From contig NC_015676.1 of NCBI RefSeq assembly GCF_000217995.1, forward strand, positions 1,843,708 through 1,907,707: a stretch of DNA of 64,000 nucleotides, in the 5' to 3' direction. The DNA comes from Methanosalsum zhilinae DSM 4017 (lineage in GTDB: Archaea > Halobacteriota > Methanosarcinia > Methanosarcinales > Methanosarcinaceae). A model generated the notes under the pieces. It was not told where the DNA came from. It did not search any database and saw nothing but the letters and a program-made list of their open reading frames with translations. Positions 27,072-35,190 of this stretch are shown piece after piece. Each line of letters starts with the position of its first letter. The first letter of the stretch is position 1. A program made the translations under genes and the position numbers.

Positions 27072-28700
27072 TCATGCCAGCCTGTCTGCTGCATGGGATG
27101 CTGCGTCAACAAACGGCATGAACACAATATCTGCTCCTTCAGTATAAAAGAACGAAGCATCAGCTTCATTGTGGGCTGTGAGTGCTATTTTCCCATCATA
27201 GCCATGTGAGCGCAGTGCCCTTAGAAGAGTGAGATTTGTATGACGCTGTGGTATTGCACTGACAATCCAGCTGGCCCTGTGGATGGGTAAAGTATCCAGA
27301 AACTCCATATCCTCTGCATCACCATACTGTACCCTGTAGTTCATATCCATCAGGTGATCAATAATCTTGGGGTCAAAATCAATTCCATATACCTTTTTAC
27401 CCCTTACATGCAGATTCTTACCAAGATTGCTTCCAAAACGTCCCATGCCAAATAAAATTATATCCACATTTTCCAGGTCATCAAGATGTGATCTACCTTT
27501 AGAAGGCGACTTGCGTTCAAATATACTAAGCCAGGGAGCTAACCGATCATAGAGCTGGTGGGAGTATATTATCATGTAAGTGGAGGTACCAATCGTAATA
27601 AGACCCACCAGAGTGATCATACCAACAATATCAGTACCTATATGACCCAGTGTCAAACCAAGGGCTGCCAGTATCAATGAAAATTCACTGATCTGGGCAA
27701 CTGTGAGTCCTGCAAGAAACCCGGTTCTCTTTCTGTACCCCATAAAGCCCATGATTGTCATCACAATAATAGGATTACCAATAAGAACAAATAGTGAGAG
27801 TATGATTGCAGGGACTATTTGGGCACCCAGTATGCTCATGTCCAGCTGGGATCCGAGGTGAATGAAGAAAAACAGCAGAAGAAAATCACGTACACTCACC
27901 AGCCGGGATCCGATTGCTTCGCGAAAATGGGTTGAAGCAAGAGAAACACCACCAAGGAATGCACCAACTTCCTTACTGAACCCAAGAAAATCACCAATTG
28001 AGGCCAGAGAAAGAGCCCAGCCAATTGCAAAGAGTACCAGGAGTTCCTGGGATTTTGCCAGGTGGCGCAGGAGTATCGGAATTACAAAAACCATCATTAT
28101 ACCTATTGCACCAAGAAAAGCAAAGCCGGTCAGCATGAGGAACAATACTTCCCTTACAATTTCATCATCTGCAGCTGTTCCTGCCCCCAGTGCAGATAAT
28201 CCTATCATCACAAGCACCACCACAATATCCTGCACTATCAGGAATCCCACTGCAATTCGTCCATGGAGTTCATCAATCTCCTTTTTATCTGACAGCAGTT
28301 TGACAATAATAATGGTACTTGAGAATGTCAGTGCAACTGCTACATATATAGCAGATATTGTTGACAGGCCCAGTCCAGTGGCAATAAAAAAGCCAACAAC
28401 TGATGTGAAAATCACCTGGCCCATTCCTGTTGCAACTGCCACAGGCCCCATGGTACGTATCAGATGCAGGTCAAGCTTTAGACCAACCACAAATAAAAGA
28501 ATTGCAATACCCATCTCTGCCAGCAGTTCAACCTCTTCTGTGGCTTCAATCCACCCAAGGACACTGGGACCTACCAGAATACCAATCACAATAAAAGCAA
28601 CAATTAGCGGCTGGCGAAGCCGCAGCATTATGGCACCAAAAACAGTAGCAAGCAGAATCAGAATAGATATCTCATAAAATACGTTTTCAAAAAAAAACAT
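27072..28700 (-). CDS. Kef-type monovalent cation/proton antiporter with RCK (TrkA-N) domain
   Basis: CPA2-family membrane antiporter. The 542 residues have about 12-13 helices up to residue 390 with the family segment GIAILLFVVGLKLDL, and then a cytoplasmic NAD-binding TrkA-N domain (IILFGMGRFGSNLGKNLHVRGKKVYGIDFD). No TrkA-C domain follows. The start is ATG 28700, preceded by AGGAGATC; the longer frame from a GTG at 28733 has no ribosome site. In a salt-adapted methanogen it would handle K+ or Na+ and pH balance; the ion is not readable. Confidence 0.88.
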   Translation of the reverse strand: MFFFENVFYEISILILLATVFGAIMLRLRQPLIVAFIVIGILVGPSVLGWIEATEEVELLAEMGIAILLFVVGLKLDLHLIRTMGPVAVATGMGQVIFTSVVGFFIATGLGLSTISAIYVAVALTFSSTIIIVKLLSDKKEIDELHGRIAVGFLIVQDIVVVLVMIGLSALGAGTAADDEIVREVLFLMLTGFAFLGAIGIMMVFVIPILLRHLAKSQELLVLFAIGWALSLASIGDFLGFSKEVGAFLGGVSLASTHFREAIGSRLVSVRDFLLLFFFIHLGSQLDMSILGAQIVPAIILSLFVLIGNPIIVMTIMGFMGYRKRTGFLAGLTVAQISEFSLILAALGLTLGHIGTDIVGMITLVGLITIGTSTYMIIYSHQLYDRLAPWLSIFERKSPSKGRSHLDDLENVDIILFGMGRFGSNLGKNLHVRGKKVYGIDFDPKIIDHLMDMNYRVQYGDAEDMEFLDTLPIHRASWIVSAIPQRHTNLTLLRALRSHGYDGKIALTAHNEADASFFYTEGADIVFMPFVDAASHAADRLA

Positions 28701-28732
28701 CAATTGATCTCCTGCGCCTCCGCTCTTTGCCA

Positions 28733-28767
28733 CCGATTATTTCAAGTACTAAACAGTAAATAATCGG
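28733..28767 (-). repeat. 10-bp inverted repeat in the antiporter promoter region
   Basis: CCGATTATTT at 28733-28742 and AAATAATCGG at 28758-28767 are perfect inverted arms with 15 bases between. On the minus strand a CTATATATAAAAAG TATA element lies just upstream (about 28768-28781), so the arms surround the expected transcription start of the antiporter gene. Operator for a dimeric repressor or a 5'-leader hairpin are both possible. Confidence 0.5.
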
Positions 28768-28802
28768 CTTTTTATATATAGTTTTATAGACAAAGCGTAA
28801 AA

Positions 28803-28833
28803 CCCCTCAGTCTTTAGCTCAGGAGTAGTTCAC
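28803..28833 (+). other. Possible decayed IS200/IS605-type end
   Basis: CCTCAG, a seven-base loop and CTCAGG (stem with one mismatch) followed by AGTAGTTCAC resemble the right-end hairpin plus TTCAC cleavage site of archaeal IS605-family elements, judged from memory. No transposase or TnpB frame is nearby. If real, it is a solo remnant. Confidence 0.22.
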
Positions 28834-28903
28834 GTTAATCTGATGTTACTCTAATACAAAACCTTATTTATCATTTAAAACATTGACTACAGAAGGTGAT
28901 TCA

Positions 28904-29326
28904 ATGGCAAAAGAACTTATGAGGATTGGAGTATCGCTCCCTGAAAACCTTTTAACAAAATTTGATAAAATAATTGAAAAAAGGGGTTATTCTTCCCGTT
29001 CTGAAGGCATACGTGACTCCATACGCAGCTATATAGCACATTATGAATGGATGGGTGATGTGAAGGGACGACGTGTTGGTACAATTTCTCTGGTATATGA
29101 TCATACCAAAAGAGGTCTTGCCAATTCTCTTACAGATATCCAGCATGACTATTCACAGATGATAAAATCTTCAATTCACATACATCTGGATCATTCTAAT
29201 TGCCTTGAAGTCATAATTCTTGATGGTGAAGGTGAAGATATAAAATCTCTTGCTGAAAAGCTCATGTCACTCAAAGGTGTAAATTACGTAAAGCTGCACA
29301 CAGCTCCCCCGGGTGAAAAAATTTAA
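28904..29326 (+). CDS. nikR: Nickel-responsive regulator NikR
   Basis: Ribbon-helix-helix repressor that senses nickel. The 140 residues have the N-terminal DNA-binding strand-helix-helix ([33 protein letters not shown]) and the ACT-like metal domain. The high-affinity nickel ligands are complete with exact spacing: H81, H92, H94 and C100, matching H76, H87, H89 and C95 of E. coli NikR. The start is ATG 28904 after AAGGTGAT. No nickel transporter or hydrogenase gene is adjacent. Nickel is needed for cofactor F430 in any methanogen. Confidence 0.93.
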   Translation: MAKELMRIGVSLPENLLTKFDKIIEKRGYSSRSEGIRDSIRSYIAHYEWMGDVKGRRVGTISLVYDHTKRGLANSLTDIQHDYSQMIKSSIHIHLDHSNCLEVIILDGEGEDIKSLAEKLMSLKGVNYVKLHTAPPGEKI

Positions 29327-29688
29327 AGTTCTCGATAATCCTCTTTAATGGATTTTATTACTGATTGGCCCATTTCAGTCAGGTAATATATCTGAAAGCT
29401 CTTCTCTCTCTTTGAATCAATAAGTCCGGCATCTTTGAGGAGTTTTAGATGGTATGATAGAGCAGAATACTTGTAGTCCGTGATCCCAACAAGAACACAT
29501 ACACACAATTCCTGTATGTCAAGTGCTTTGATTATATTCAGCCGTACAGGATCTGATAGCAACTTAAATATTGCTGCTATCTTGCTCATATCCTCGGATA
29601 AAGCTGATTCCACTTCTGCAAGTGTTCTGTTATCGATCTGATAGTCACTGCTGATGCCTTTTATTTGTCTGTCCTGCATTGTGTCCAT
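29323..29688 (-). CDS. ArsR-family winged-helix regulator with CxC motif
   Basis: The 121-residue protein has a disordered start and a winged helix from about residue 40: [30 protein letters not shown], then [35 protein letters not shown] matches the alpha-3 metal-binding box ELCVCD of metal sensors, but the aspartate is replaced by valine, so binding may differ. Its stop overlaps that of nikR by 4 bases, tail to tail. Target unknown; the Tes-like gene lies divergently at 29831. Confidence 0.82.
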   Translation of the reverse strand: MDTMQDRQIKGISSDYQIDNRTLAEVESALSEDMSKIAAIFKLLSDPVRLNIIKALDIQELCVCVLVGITDYKYSALSYHLKLLKDAGLIDSKREKSFQIYYLTEMGQSVIKSIKEDYREL

Positions 29689-29830
29689 TCAATCCACTTA
29701 TTTATAGCATTTAATTAATAATTTATCCCTTTACCTGAAGAACCGGTATAATATCCTTTTTCATAAGCGGTTATCACTGTGAAAATATTAAAATATCATT
29801 GAAGATATTCTATCATAGGGAGTAGGATAT

Positions 29831-31378
29831 ATGAAGAGTATAAAGTCACTTTGTCCGGAGTGTCATTTTCCTATAGATGGAAAGCTGTTTGAAGAACATG
29901 GAAAATTGATGGTGGAAAAAACATGCAGCGAACATGGCAGCTACAGAGATATATACTGGTCAGATGCTGACCTTTTTCATCGATTTGATAAATACTCAGT
30001 ATCCGGAGATGGACTTTCCAATCCAATAACATCAGATGATTCACACTGTCCTGAAAATTGCGGAATCTGTTCAGCTCACAGGACAACCACTATCCTTGCA
30101 AATATAGATGTCACAAACAGATGTAATATGAAATGCCCTGTCTGTTTTTCCAATTCAAATGCAAAGGGGTATCTATACGAACCCAGCAGGGATCAGATCC
30201 GGGATATGCTGGAAATTCTGCGAAATGAGAAGCCTGTCAGGTGTTTTTCAGTACAGTTTTCAGGTGGAGAACCAACAGTTCGCAGCGATCTTCCAGATAT
30301 TGTTTCAATGGCCCGTCAGATGGGTTTTATTCAGATCCAGATAGCTACAAACGGAATTGTACTTGCCAGAAACCTGGACTTTGCAAAAAAACTCCACCAT
30401 GCCGGACTTGATACAGTTTATCTTCAGTTTGATGGTGTTTCAGAGGAACCTTACCTTAAAACAAGAGGCTTCAATGTTTTCCCTATTAAAGAAAAAGCTA
30501 TAGAAAACTGCAGGAAAGCAAATATCAGGAGTATTGCCCTTGTTCCAACACTTGCAAAAGGTGTTAATGATCATCAGGTAGGGGATATGATAGACTTTGC
30601 ATCACAGAGACTTGATGTGGTTAAGGGAATCAATTTCCAGCCAATGGCATTTACAGGCAGAGTTGATCAGGATACACGTGAAAACAGAAGAATCACCATA
30701 CCTGACCTCATCAAACTGGTAGAGGATCAGACCGATGGTCAGGTTAACAGAGATGCATGGTATCCTGTTCCATTTGTTGTACCTATATCCAGGTTTATTT
30801 CTCTTATGAGAAATACTCCTGTTCCTGAACTGAGCTGCCATCCACATTGTGGTACAGGTACCTATGTATTTGTAGAAAATGGTAAACTGATACCTATAAC
30901 TGATTTTGTGGATGTGGAAGGCATGACTGAATTTCTGACAGAAATTGTAGAGGAGAACAATGAAAATAATTCCAGATTGAAATCTGCATCATTAATGGCA
31001 AAGGCAGCCTACAGGATTCCAAGTTTTATTGATCAGGAAAAGGCCCCCAGGACCATAAATGTAAAAAAACTGTTCACCAACTTTTTTACAAAAGGGACGG
31101 TGGATGTAACCAAGGAGTTTCACAGAAATGCGCTTTTCCTTGGATCAATGCATTTTCAGGATATGTATAATTTTGATATTGAGAGGGTTCAAAGATGCGG
31201 GGTTCATTATGCAACTCCTGATGGACGTTTGATTCCGTTTTGTACGTACAACATCTTTTACCGGGATGAAATAGAAGAAAAGTTCTCAATACCACTTAAT
31301 TCTGCAGCAGGAATCTCTTCAAGACCTGTGAGAAAGGAGACGACTGAAGATAAATTTTCCAAAGCGGTTACTCATTAA
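29831..31378 (+). CDS. tes: Radical SAM protein, tetraether lipid synthase (Tes)-like
   Basis: Tes joins the ends of archaeal lipid chains to make tetraethers. This 515-residue protein has the Tes/MJ0619 layout: an N-terminal Zn-ribbon-like part (C8, C11, C32 and HCPENCGIC at 72-80), the radical SAM motif C98-x3-C102-x2-C105 in NRCNMKCPVC and SGGEPTVRSDL near 135. There are further cysteines in ELSCHPHCGTGTY near 335, and a C-terminal RCGVHYATPDGRLIPFC near 460. This matches radical SAM enzymes with several auxiliary clusters. The start follows AGGGAGTAGGA. The family is broad, so the exact substrate stays open. Confidence 0.75.
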   Translation: MKSIKSLCPECHFPIDGKLFEEHGKLMVEKTCSEHGSYRDIYWSDADLFHRFDKYSVSGDGLSNPITSDDSHCPENCGICSAHRTTTILANIDVTNRCNMKCPVCFSNSNAKGYLYEPSRDQIRDMLEILRNEKPVRCFSVQFSGGEPTVRSDLPDIVSMARQMGFIQIQIATNGIVLARNLDFAKKLHHAGLDTVYLQFDGVSEEPYLKTRGFNVFPIKEKAIENCRKANIRSIALVPTLAKGVNDHQVGDMIDFASQRLDVVKGINFQPMAFTGRVDQDTRENRRITIPDLIKLVEDQTDGQVNRDAWYPVPFVVPISRFISLMRNTPVPELSCHPHCGTGTYVFVENGKLIPITDFVDVEGMTEFLTEIVEENNENNSRLKSASLMAKAAYRIPSFIDQEKAPRTINVKKLFTNFFTKGTVDVTKEFHRNALFLGSMHFQDMYNFDIERVQRCGVHYATPDGRLIPFCTYNIFYRDEIEEKFSIPLNSAAGISSRPVRKETTEDKFSKAVTH

Positions 31379-31498
31379 ATTTTTTATGATGGTAGCCATT
31401 TTGCATGAACCATATAAATAATATAATACCTGTGGTATATAGTATATTTGTATAAATATTATAAATGAGGGTAAAAAATTACCTATGGGAGTGTATTT

Positions 31499-34108
31499 AT
31501 GAAAAATATTAGATTAATTAGGTTAGTTGCTGCTATGGCAATAACTGTGCTGCTATGTGCAACATCAATTGCAGCCTCAGATGTGTACGAGACTGGAAAC
31601 AGGGTATGGGATGCACAGGAAAACCTGTCTCTGACATATACCTGGACTCCGCAGAGTTATTCAGGATTCTACTATGATCTTGATACTGGCGAAGGATCTG
31701 AGAATCTTACCATCAGGCTTGACAGTGATACAGACAGGTCGATAGGTTCTGGAGATATGGAATATGTGACAAGACCTATTGATACGTCCTTTGAGAACAG
31801 AGACTGGGGTTCATATCAGGTAATAGGATTTATGGCAGAGAGATACTTTGCAGGATACACAGCAGACTCTGAATTTGCTGACAGGCAGATCAGTATGATG
31901 GCTGATGGACAGCTATCCAGAGTTCTAACAGATAGTGATGACCGTAGATCCTATTTCCCGGGGTCGTCAATAACCCTTGAAGACGGATATGTCCTGACAA
32001 TTTCAGAGATTGACCTTGCAGGTAACAATGTCCTGGTCTCCTTGAGAAAAGACGGTGTTGAAGTGGATCAGGCAATAGTATCTGCTGGATCTGACTATGT
32101 CTACGAAACAGATGTAGGTACCACAGATGATGTTCCAGTGATAGCAGTCCATATTCAACAGGTATTCAGAGGTACTCAGACAGACGCTGTCTTTATTGAA
32201 GGGATATTCCAGATTTCAGAGGACTATGTAACTATTGAGACCGGTGACCGGTTTGGCAGAATGGAGATAAGCTCTGTGACCGAGAATGAGATTATGATGG
32301 AAAACCATGCCACAGTATCACTTTCAAGGGGCAGTACCATCAATATCATGGGTAATCTCAATATTGAGGTGGCAGATGATGCAGTTCTCAGGTTTGCTCC
32401 CTTTGTTGATATGAGCCAGCCTGGAACATATGAGCTGAGAGGTACAGTTACTGAACAAGCTTCCACCTGGACACCATTAAATTTTGAAGGCTTTTACTAC
32501 AATATAGATGAGGGAATCGGAACCGAAACCCTTGAAGTGGAACAGCTGAGTGACCGTAGAATTGCTGATGAAGGACTTGTTTATACCAGTGTTCCAGAAG
32601 AAGTAAGTTTTGAGAGATCAGCCTGGGGCAAGTTTGAGGTCATTGGCTTTATGGCTGAAAAATACTTTGCAGGATATCCTGAAAATGCTCTCACAGATTC
32701 AAGGGTAAGTCTTCTTGATGCCGGTCAAATGTCAAAGGTCCTCATTGATGATGATTCTCGAAGATCTGTGTTCACAGGATCCACTCTTGCTCTGGAAGAT
32801 GGATATACACTAAATATTGTAGAAATAGACCTTGCAGGTAACAATGCCCTAATCTCCCTGAGAAAAGATGGCTCTCAGATAGAACAGGCAATAGTGCCTG
32901 CAGGAAGTAGTTATGTATATGAGACTGATGTAGGTGCAGTGTCCGATGTACCTGTAATTGCAGTCAGGTTTGATCAGATATTTAGAGGTACTGAGCTGAA
33001 TGCAGTATTCATTGGTGGTGTCTTCCAGATATCTGAAGATTATGTAAGTGTGGATGTAGGTGACAGATTTGGCAGAATGAGGGTATCTTCCATTACACCG
33101 GATGAGATCGTACTGAGAAATGACGGAGCAATGACCCTTACCCGTGGGGGTACCGTGAGTATCATGGGAGATATGAAGTTCAGGGTCGCTGATTCTCCTG
33201 ATGTGCGATACTATCCTTTTGTGGAAGTTGTTACTCTGCCAGGTGATACTCTTGAGATAGATATGCCTGATGTTCTGGCTGCAGGATCGACTACCGATAT
33301 TGTGGTGACTTCAAGAGGTGCAGCCGTTGAGGATGTTAATGTCAGATTTGCAGGGGAGCTGATCGGCACAACAGATGAAGAAGGTCTTATCAGATATGTA
33401 CCACAGGAAACTGGAACTTTTGAGGTAAGAGCTGAAAAGTCCGGATTTGTCAGTGCAAGCAGAACAGTAGAAGTTGTATCTGCTGATGATATGCAGTATG
33501 TGGTATCTATTGACGTATCTCCAGATGTGGTTTATGAAGGGGATACCATTACCATATCAGTCACCACTGCTATAGATGCAGAGCCACTTGCAGATGTTGA
33601 GGTATTCTATGATGGTGTGCATATCGGAGATACTGATGAACAGGGACAGATTTCCTATACTGTTCAAGACCCGGGTGTCCATAAAATAACAGTGGAGCCT
33701 GAAGGTTACCTTCCTGCAGAGTACAGTTTTGAAGTACTGGACAGTGATCTGATGTTTGAGATATCCAATCTGGCATTATCACCAGTTGAGGTACAGCCTG
33801 ATGAACCTGTAACAATCACTGTGGATGTGGAGAACATTGGTACAACATCCCATGAACGTGATATTGAGCTGCTTGTTAATGGAGAGGTAGCTGATACAAG
33901 GACTGTTAGTCTGGATCCAGGTGAGACAAGGACACTGGAATTTACTCACTCTGAAACCGAACCCGGTGACTATACCGTGCAGATAGGTGATGAAATAATG
34001 ACCTTCACGGTAGAGGAGCCTGAACCGGTTCCGTTTGTAGGTATACTTGCATCCATGGCTGCAGTCATTGGGGCTGTAATTTTGCTCAGATGGAAGCAGA
34101 AAAGGTGA
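31499..34108 (+). CDS. Major S-layer protein candidate with duplicated S-layer domain
   Basis: The 869 residues have a signal peptide (1-28, ending SIAAS). Two S-layer domains of the Methanosarcina type (PF07752) follow in tandem, about 45-315 and 320-585. Matching segments include SGFYYDLD / EGFYYNID, VIGFMAERYFAGY / VIGFMAEKYFAGY, LAGNNVLVSLRKDG / LAGNNALISLRKDG and FRGTQTDAVFIEGIFQISEDYV / FRGTELNAVFIGGVFQISEDYV. Then come two Ig-like repeats with GTTDEEG and GDTDEQG, a CARDB-like domain (about 750-840) and a C-terminal helix (844-862) followed by RWKQKR. It is larger than the about 670-residue Methanosarcina protein because of the Ig and CARDB domains. SD GGGAGTG precedes the ATG, and it is its own transcription unit. 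Confidence 0.9.
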   Translation: MKNIRLIRLVAAMAITVLLCATSIAASDVYETGNRVWDAQENLSLTYTWTPQSYSGFYYDLDTGEGSENLTIRLDSDTDRSIGSGDMEYVTRPIDTSFENRDWGSYQVIGFMAERYFAGYTADSEFADRQISMMADGQLSRVLTDSDDRRSYFPGSSITLEDGYVLTISEIDLAGNNVLVSLRKDGVEVDQAIVSAGSDYVYETDVGTTDDVPVIAVHIQQVFRGTQTDAVFIEGIFQISEDYVTIETGDRFGRMEISSVTENEIMMENHATVSLSRGSTINIMGNLNIEVADDAVLRFAPFVDMSQPGTYELRGTVTEQASTWTPLNFEGFYYNIDEGIGTETLEVEQLSDRRIADEGLVYTSVPEEVSFERSAWGKFEVIGFMAEKYFAGYPENALTDSRVSLLDAGQMSKVLIDDDSRRSVFTGSTLALEDGYTLNIVEIDLAGNNALISLRKDGSQIEQAIVPAGSSYVYETDVGAVSDVPVIAVRFDQIFRGTELNAVFIGGVFQISEDYVSVDVGDRFGRMRVSSITPDEIVLRNDGAMTLTRGGTVSIMGDMKFRVADSPDVRYYPFVEVVTLPGDTLEIDMPDVLAAGSTTDIVVTSRGAAVEDVNVRFAGELIGTTDEEGLIRYVPQETGTFEVRAEKSGFVSASRTVEVVSADDMQYVVSIDVSPDVVYEGDTITISVTTAIDAEPLADVEVFYDGVHIGDTDEQGQISYTVQDPGVHKITVEPEGYLPAEYSFEVLDSDLMFEISNLALSPVEVQPDEPVTITVDVENIGTTSHERDIELLVNGEVADTRTVSLDPGETRTLEFTHSETEPGDYTVQIGDEIMTFTVEEPEPVPFVGILASMAAVIGAVILLRWKQKR

Positions 34109-34117
34109 AATCAGATA

Positions 34118-34156
34118 TGCCATAACCTGCAAAACTGGTTATGGCAATATTTTTTT
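34118..34156 (+). terminator. Strong hairpin terminator after the S-layer gene
   Basis: TGCCATAACC (34118-34127) and GGTTATGGCA (34137-34146) form a perfect 10-bp stem with a 9-base loop, 9 bases after the stop codon. Seven T follow at 34150-34156. This is the clearest terminator in the window and fits a highly expressed gene. Confidence 0.8.
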
Positions 34157-34177
34157 ATATCAAAGTCAATTAAATTC

Positions 34178-34489
34178 ATGAACAGCTATATCTGTGAACT
34201 AATTCCTGAAGATTTTGAATACGCAGATCCACCACTCTCATTGGACTATGTGGTGAAAGTTTTTAAAAAATATGATCTTGAATTCATAGCCCATTTTGGT
34301 GAGGAACGCTTTTATGTATCACATACTCCGGGAGAGCCGATGATTCCTGCACCAGGTGGAATCTATCCCCTGGAAATTGAGCAGATATTTAGCTATATGG
34401 TAATGGAGAGAATTAATGTAATCCGGTGCAGGGATGGAAAAATGTACCGTGAGACTCTGGGAGAAATGCCCAGCAGGCTGGATATGTAG
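34178..34489 (+). CDS. Hypothetical 103-residue protein
   Basis: A small acidic soluble protein with the phrases PEDFEYADPPLSLDYVVKVFKKYDLEFIAHFGEERF and PGEPMIPAPGGIYPLEIEQIF. I do not recognise it. It begins shortly after the S-layer terminator and has no clear Shine-Dalgarno sequence. It ends in TAG; suppression would add six residues to a TGA. Confidence 0.5.
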   Translation: MNSYICELIPEDFEYADPPLSLDYVVKVFKKYDLEFIAHFGEERFYVSHTPGEPMIPAPGGIYPLEIEQIFSYMVMERINVIRCRDGKMYRETLGEMPSRLDM

Positions 34490-34522
34490 GCTCATATAAA
34501 GAACATATGATCAAAGCGTAAG

Positions 34523-34570
34523 CTCTCAATGCCTATTTAGCATCGCATCAAATCGAAGATTTAATGAGAG
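34523..34570 (+). other. Three-way-junction-like inverted repeats in an intergenic stretch
   Basis: An outer pair CTCTCA (34523-34528) / TGAGAG (34565-34570) encloses two small hairpins: ATGC/GCAT (34529-34532, 34540-34543) and AAATC/GATTT (34550-34554, 34558-34562). This could be a small structured RNA or chance pairing in AT-rich DNA. No gene is visible between 34490 and 34640. Confidence 0.22.
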
Positions 34571-34644
34571 TTTCATGAAGCATGATAACCAACGCATATG
34601 TATAACTGCACAATTCTATATGTTTAATTATTAAGGGAGATTTT

Positions 34645-34912
34645 TTGTCAATAACTATAGAAGCATTTTTTACCGCAGGTACAATCGTTTGGCAAAAGAT
34701 ATAGCATTAAATGGTAAAATCATTTATGAAGAGATGATCAACTCCGGTAAAACTCACTTTCTAAACTATTTCCTATTGCAGATATTATTTTAATACCTGC
34801 AGTGTTCACATTATGGTGGACTTTCCTGTACATGGGAAAAACCGGCTGGGTTGTACGGGATCCTGGAAAGCTTGATGTTCTTAAATCAAGTAAACTGGAA
34901 TCAGGTGAGTGA
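34645..34912 (+). pseudogene. Frameshifted remnant of a small membrane protein
   Basis: A TTG at 34645 after AAGGGAGA opens a frame reading SITIEAFFTAGTI. At about 34686 the reading continues one frame over as RLAKDIALNGKIIYEEMINSGK. Near 34750 it shifts again to SLSKLFPIADIILIPAVF, then TLWWTFLYMGKTGWVVRDPG, and ends LESGE at TGA 34910-34912. Both shifts have the same direction, as if one base were lost each time. Together they would make a protein of about 90 residues with one transmembrane helix near the C-terminus. The family is not recognised. Sequencing errors are an alternative, but flanking genes are intact. Confidence 0.55.
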
Positions 34913-34957
34913 AGTTTGATTGACAGACTTTGATGCAGGTTCAAAGTTTGTCACTTT

Positions 34958-35167
34958 TCACTCGAGCAGTATCTCAACTCTGCACAGGAATCTTGTTACC
35001 CTGTTATCTTCCACTTCAACATCAAAATTTTTAATATTAACTCCTGTTATTTTGCTCTTTGATTTGAATATTGGAAGTTGGGTTGCTTCCTCTACTGCAT
35101 TCTGTACTGCATCCTCCCAGTTTTGAGGTGATGAACCAATTGTCTCAATGATTTTTACAAATGTCAT
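34958..35167 (-). CDS. Dodecin-family protein
   Basis: The 69-residue protein has the dodecin pattern: KIIETIGSSPQNWEDAVQNAVEEATQ, then a strand with ITGVNIKNFDVEVEDN and a final VTRFLCRVEILLE. Dodecins assemble as 12-mers that bind flavins or, in the calcium type, ions. The single tryptophan in SSPQNWEDA is at the position that often stacks on flavin, but archaeal flavin dodecins place it differently, so the ligand is uncertain. It follows the ferredoxin gene by 23 bases in a minus-strand unit. Confidence 0.85.
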   Translation of the reverse strand: MTFVKIIETIGSSPQNWEDAVQNAVEEATQLPIFKSKSKITGVNIKNFDVEVEDNRVTRFLCRVEILLE

Positions 35168-35190
35168 TTATATGCCCCGAATTTAATGAT

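Noticed and set aside
27862-28677. 271-residue plus-strand open frame
   Set aside because: It lies entirely antisense to the Kef-type antiporter. Its composition is a shadow of hydrophobic codons (Ser/Thr/Ile/Arg-rich), with no ribosome site and no recognisable domain.
34738-34944. 68-residue minus-strand open frame
   Set aside because: No ribosome site or domain, and it is antisense to the frameshifted remnant, which has a better coding pattern.
34490-34960. Pyrrolysine-containing gene as explanation for the interrupted frames
   Set aside because: The breaks between segments are changes of frame, not in-frame UAG codons, so amber decoding cannot restore the protein.
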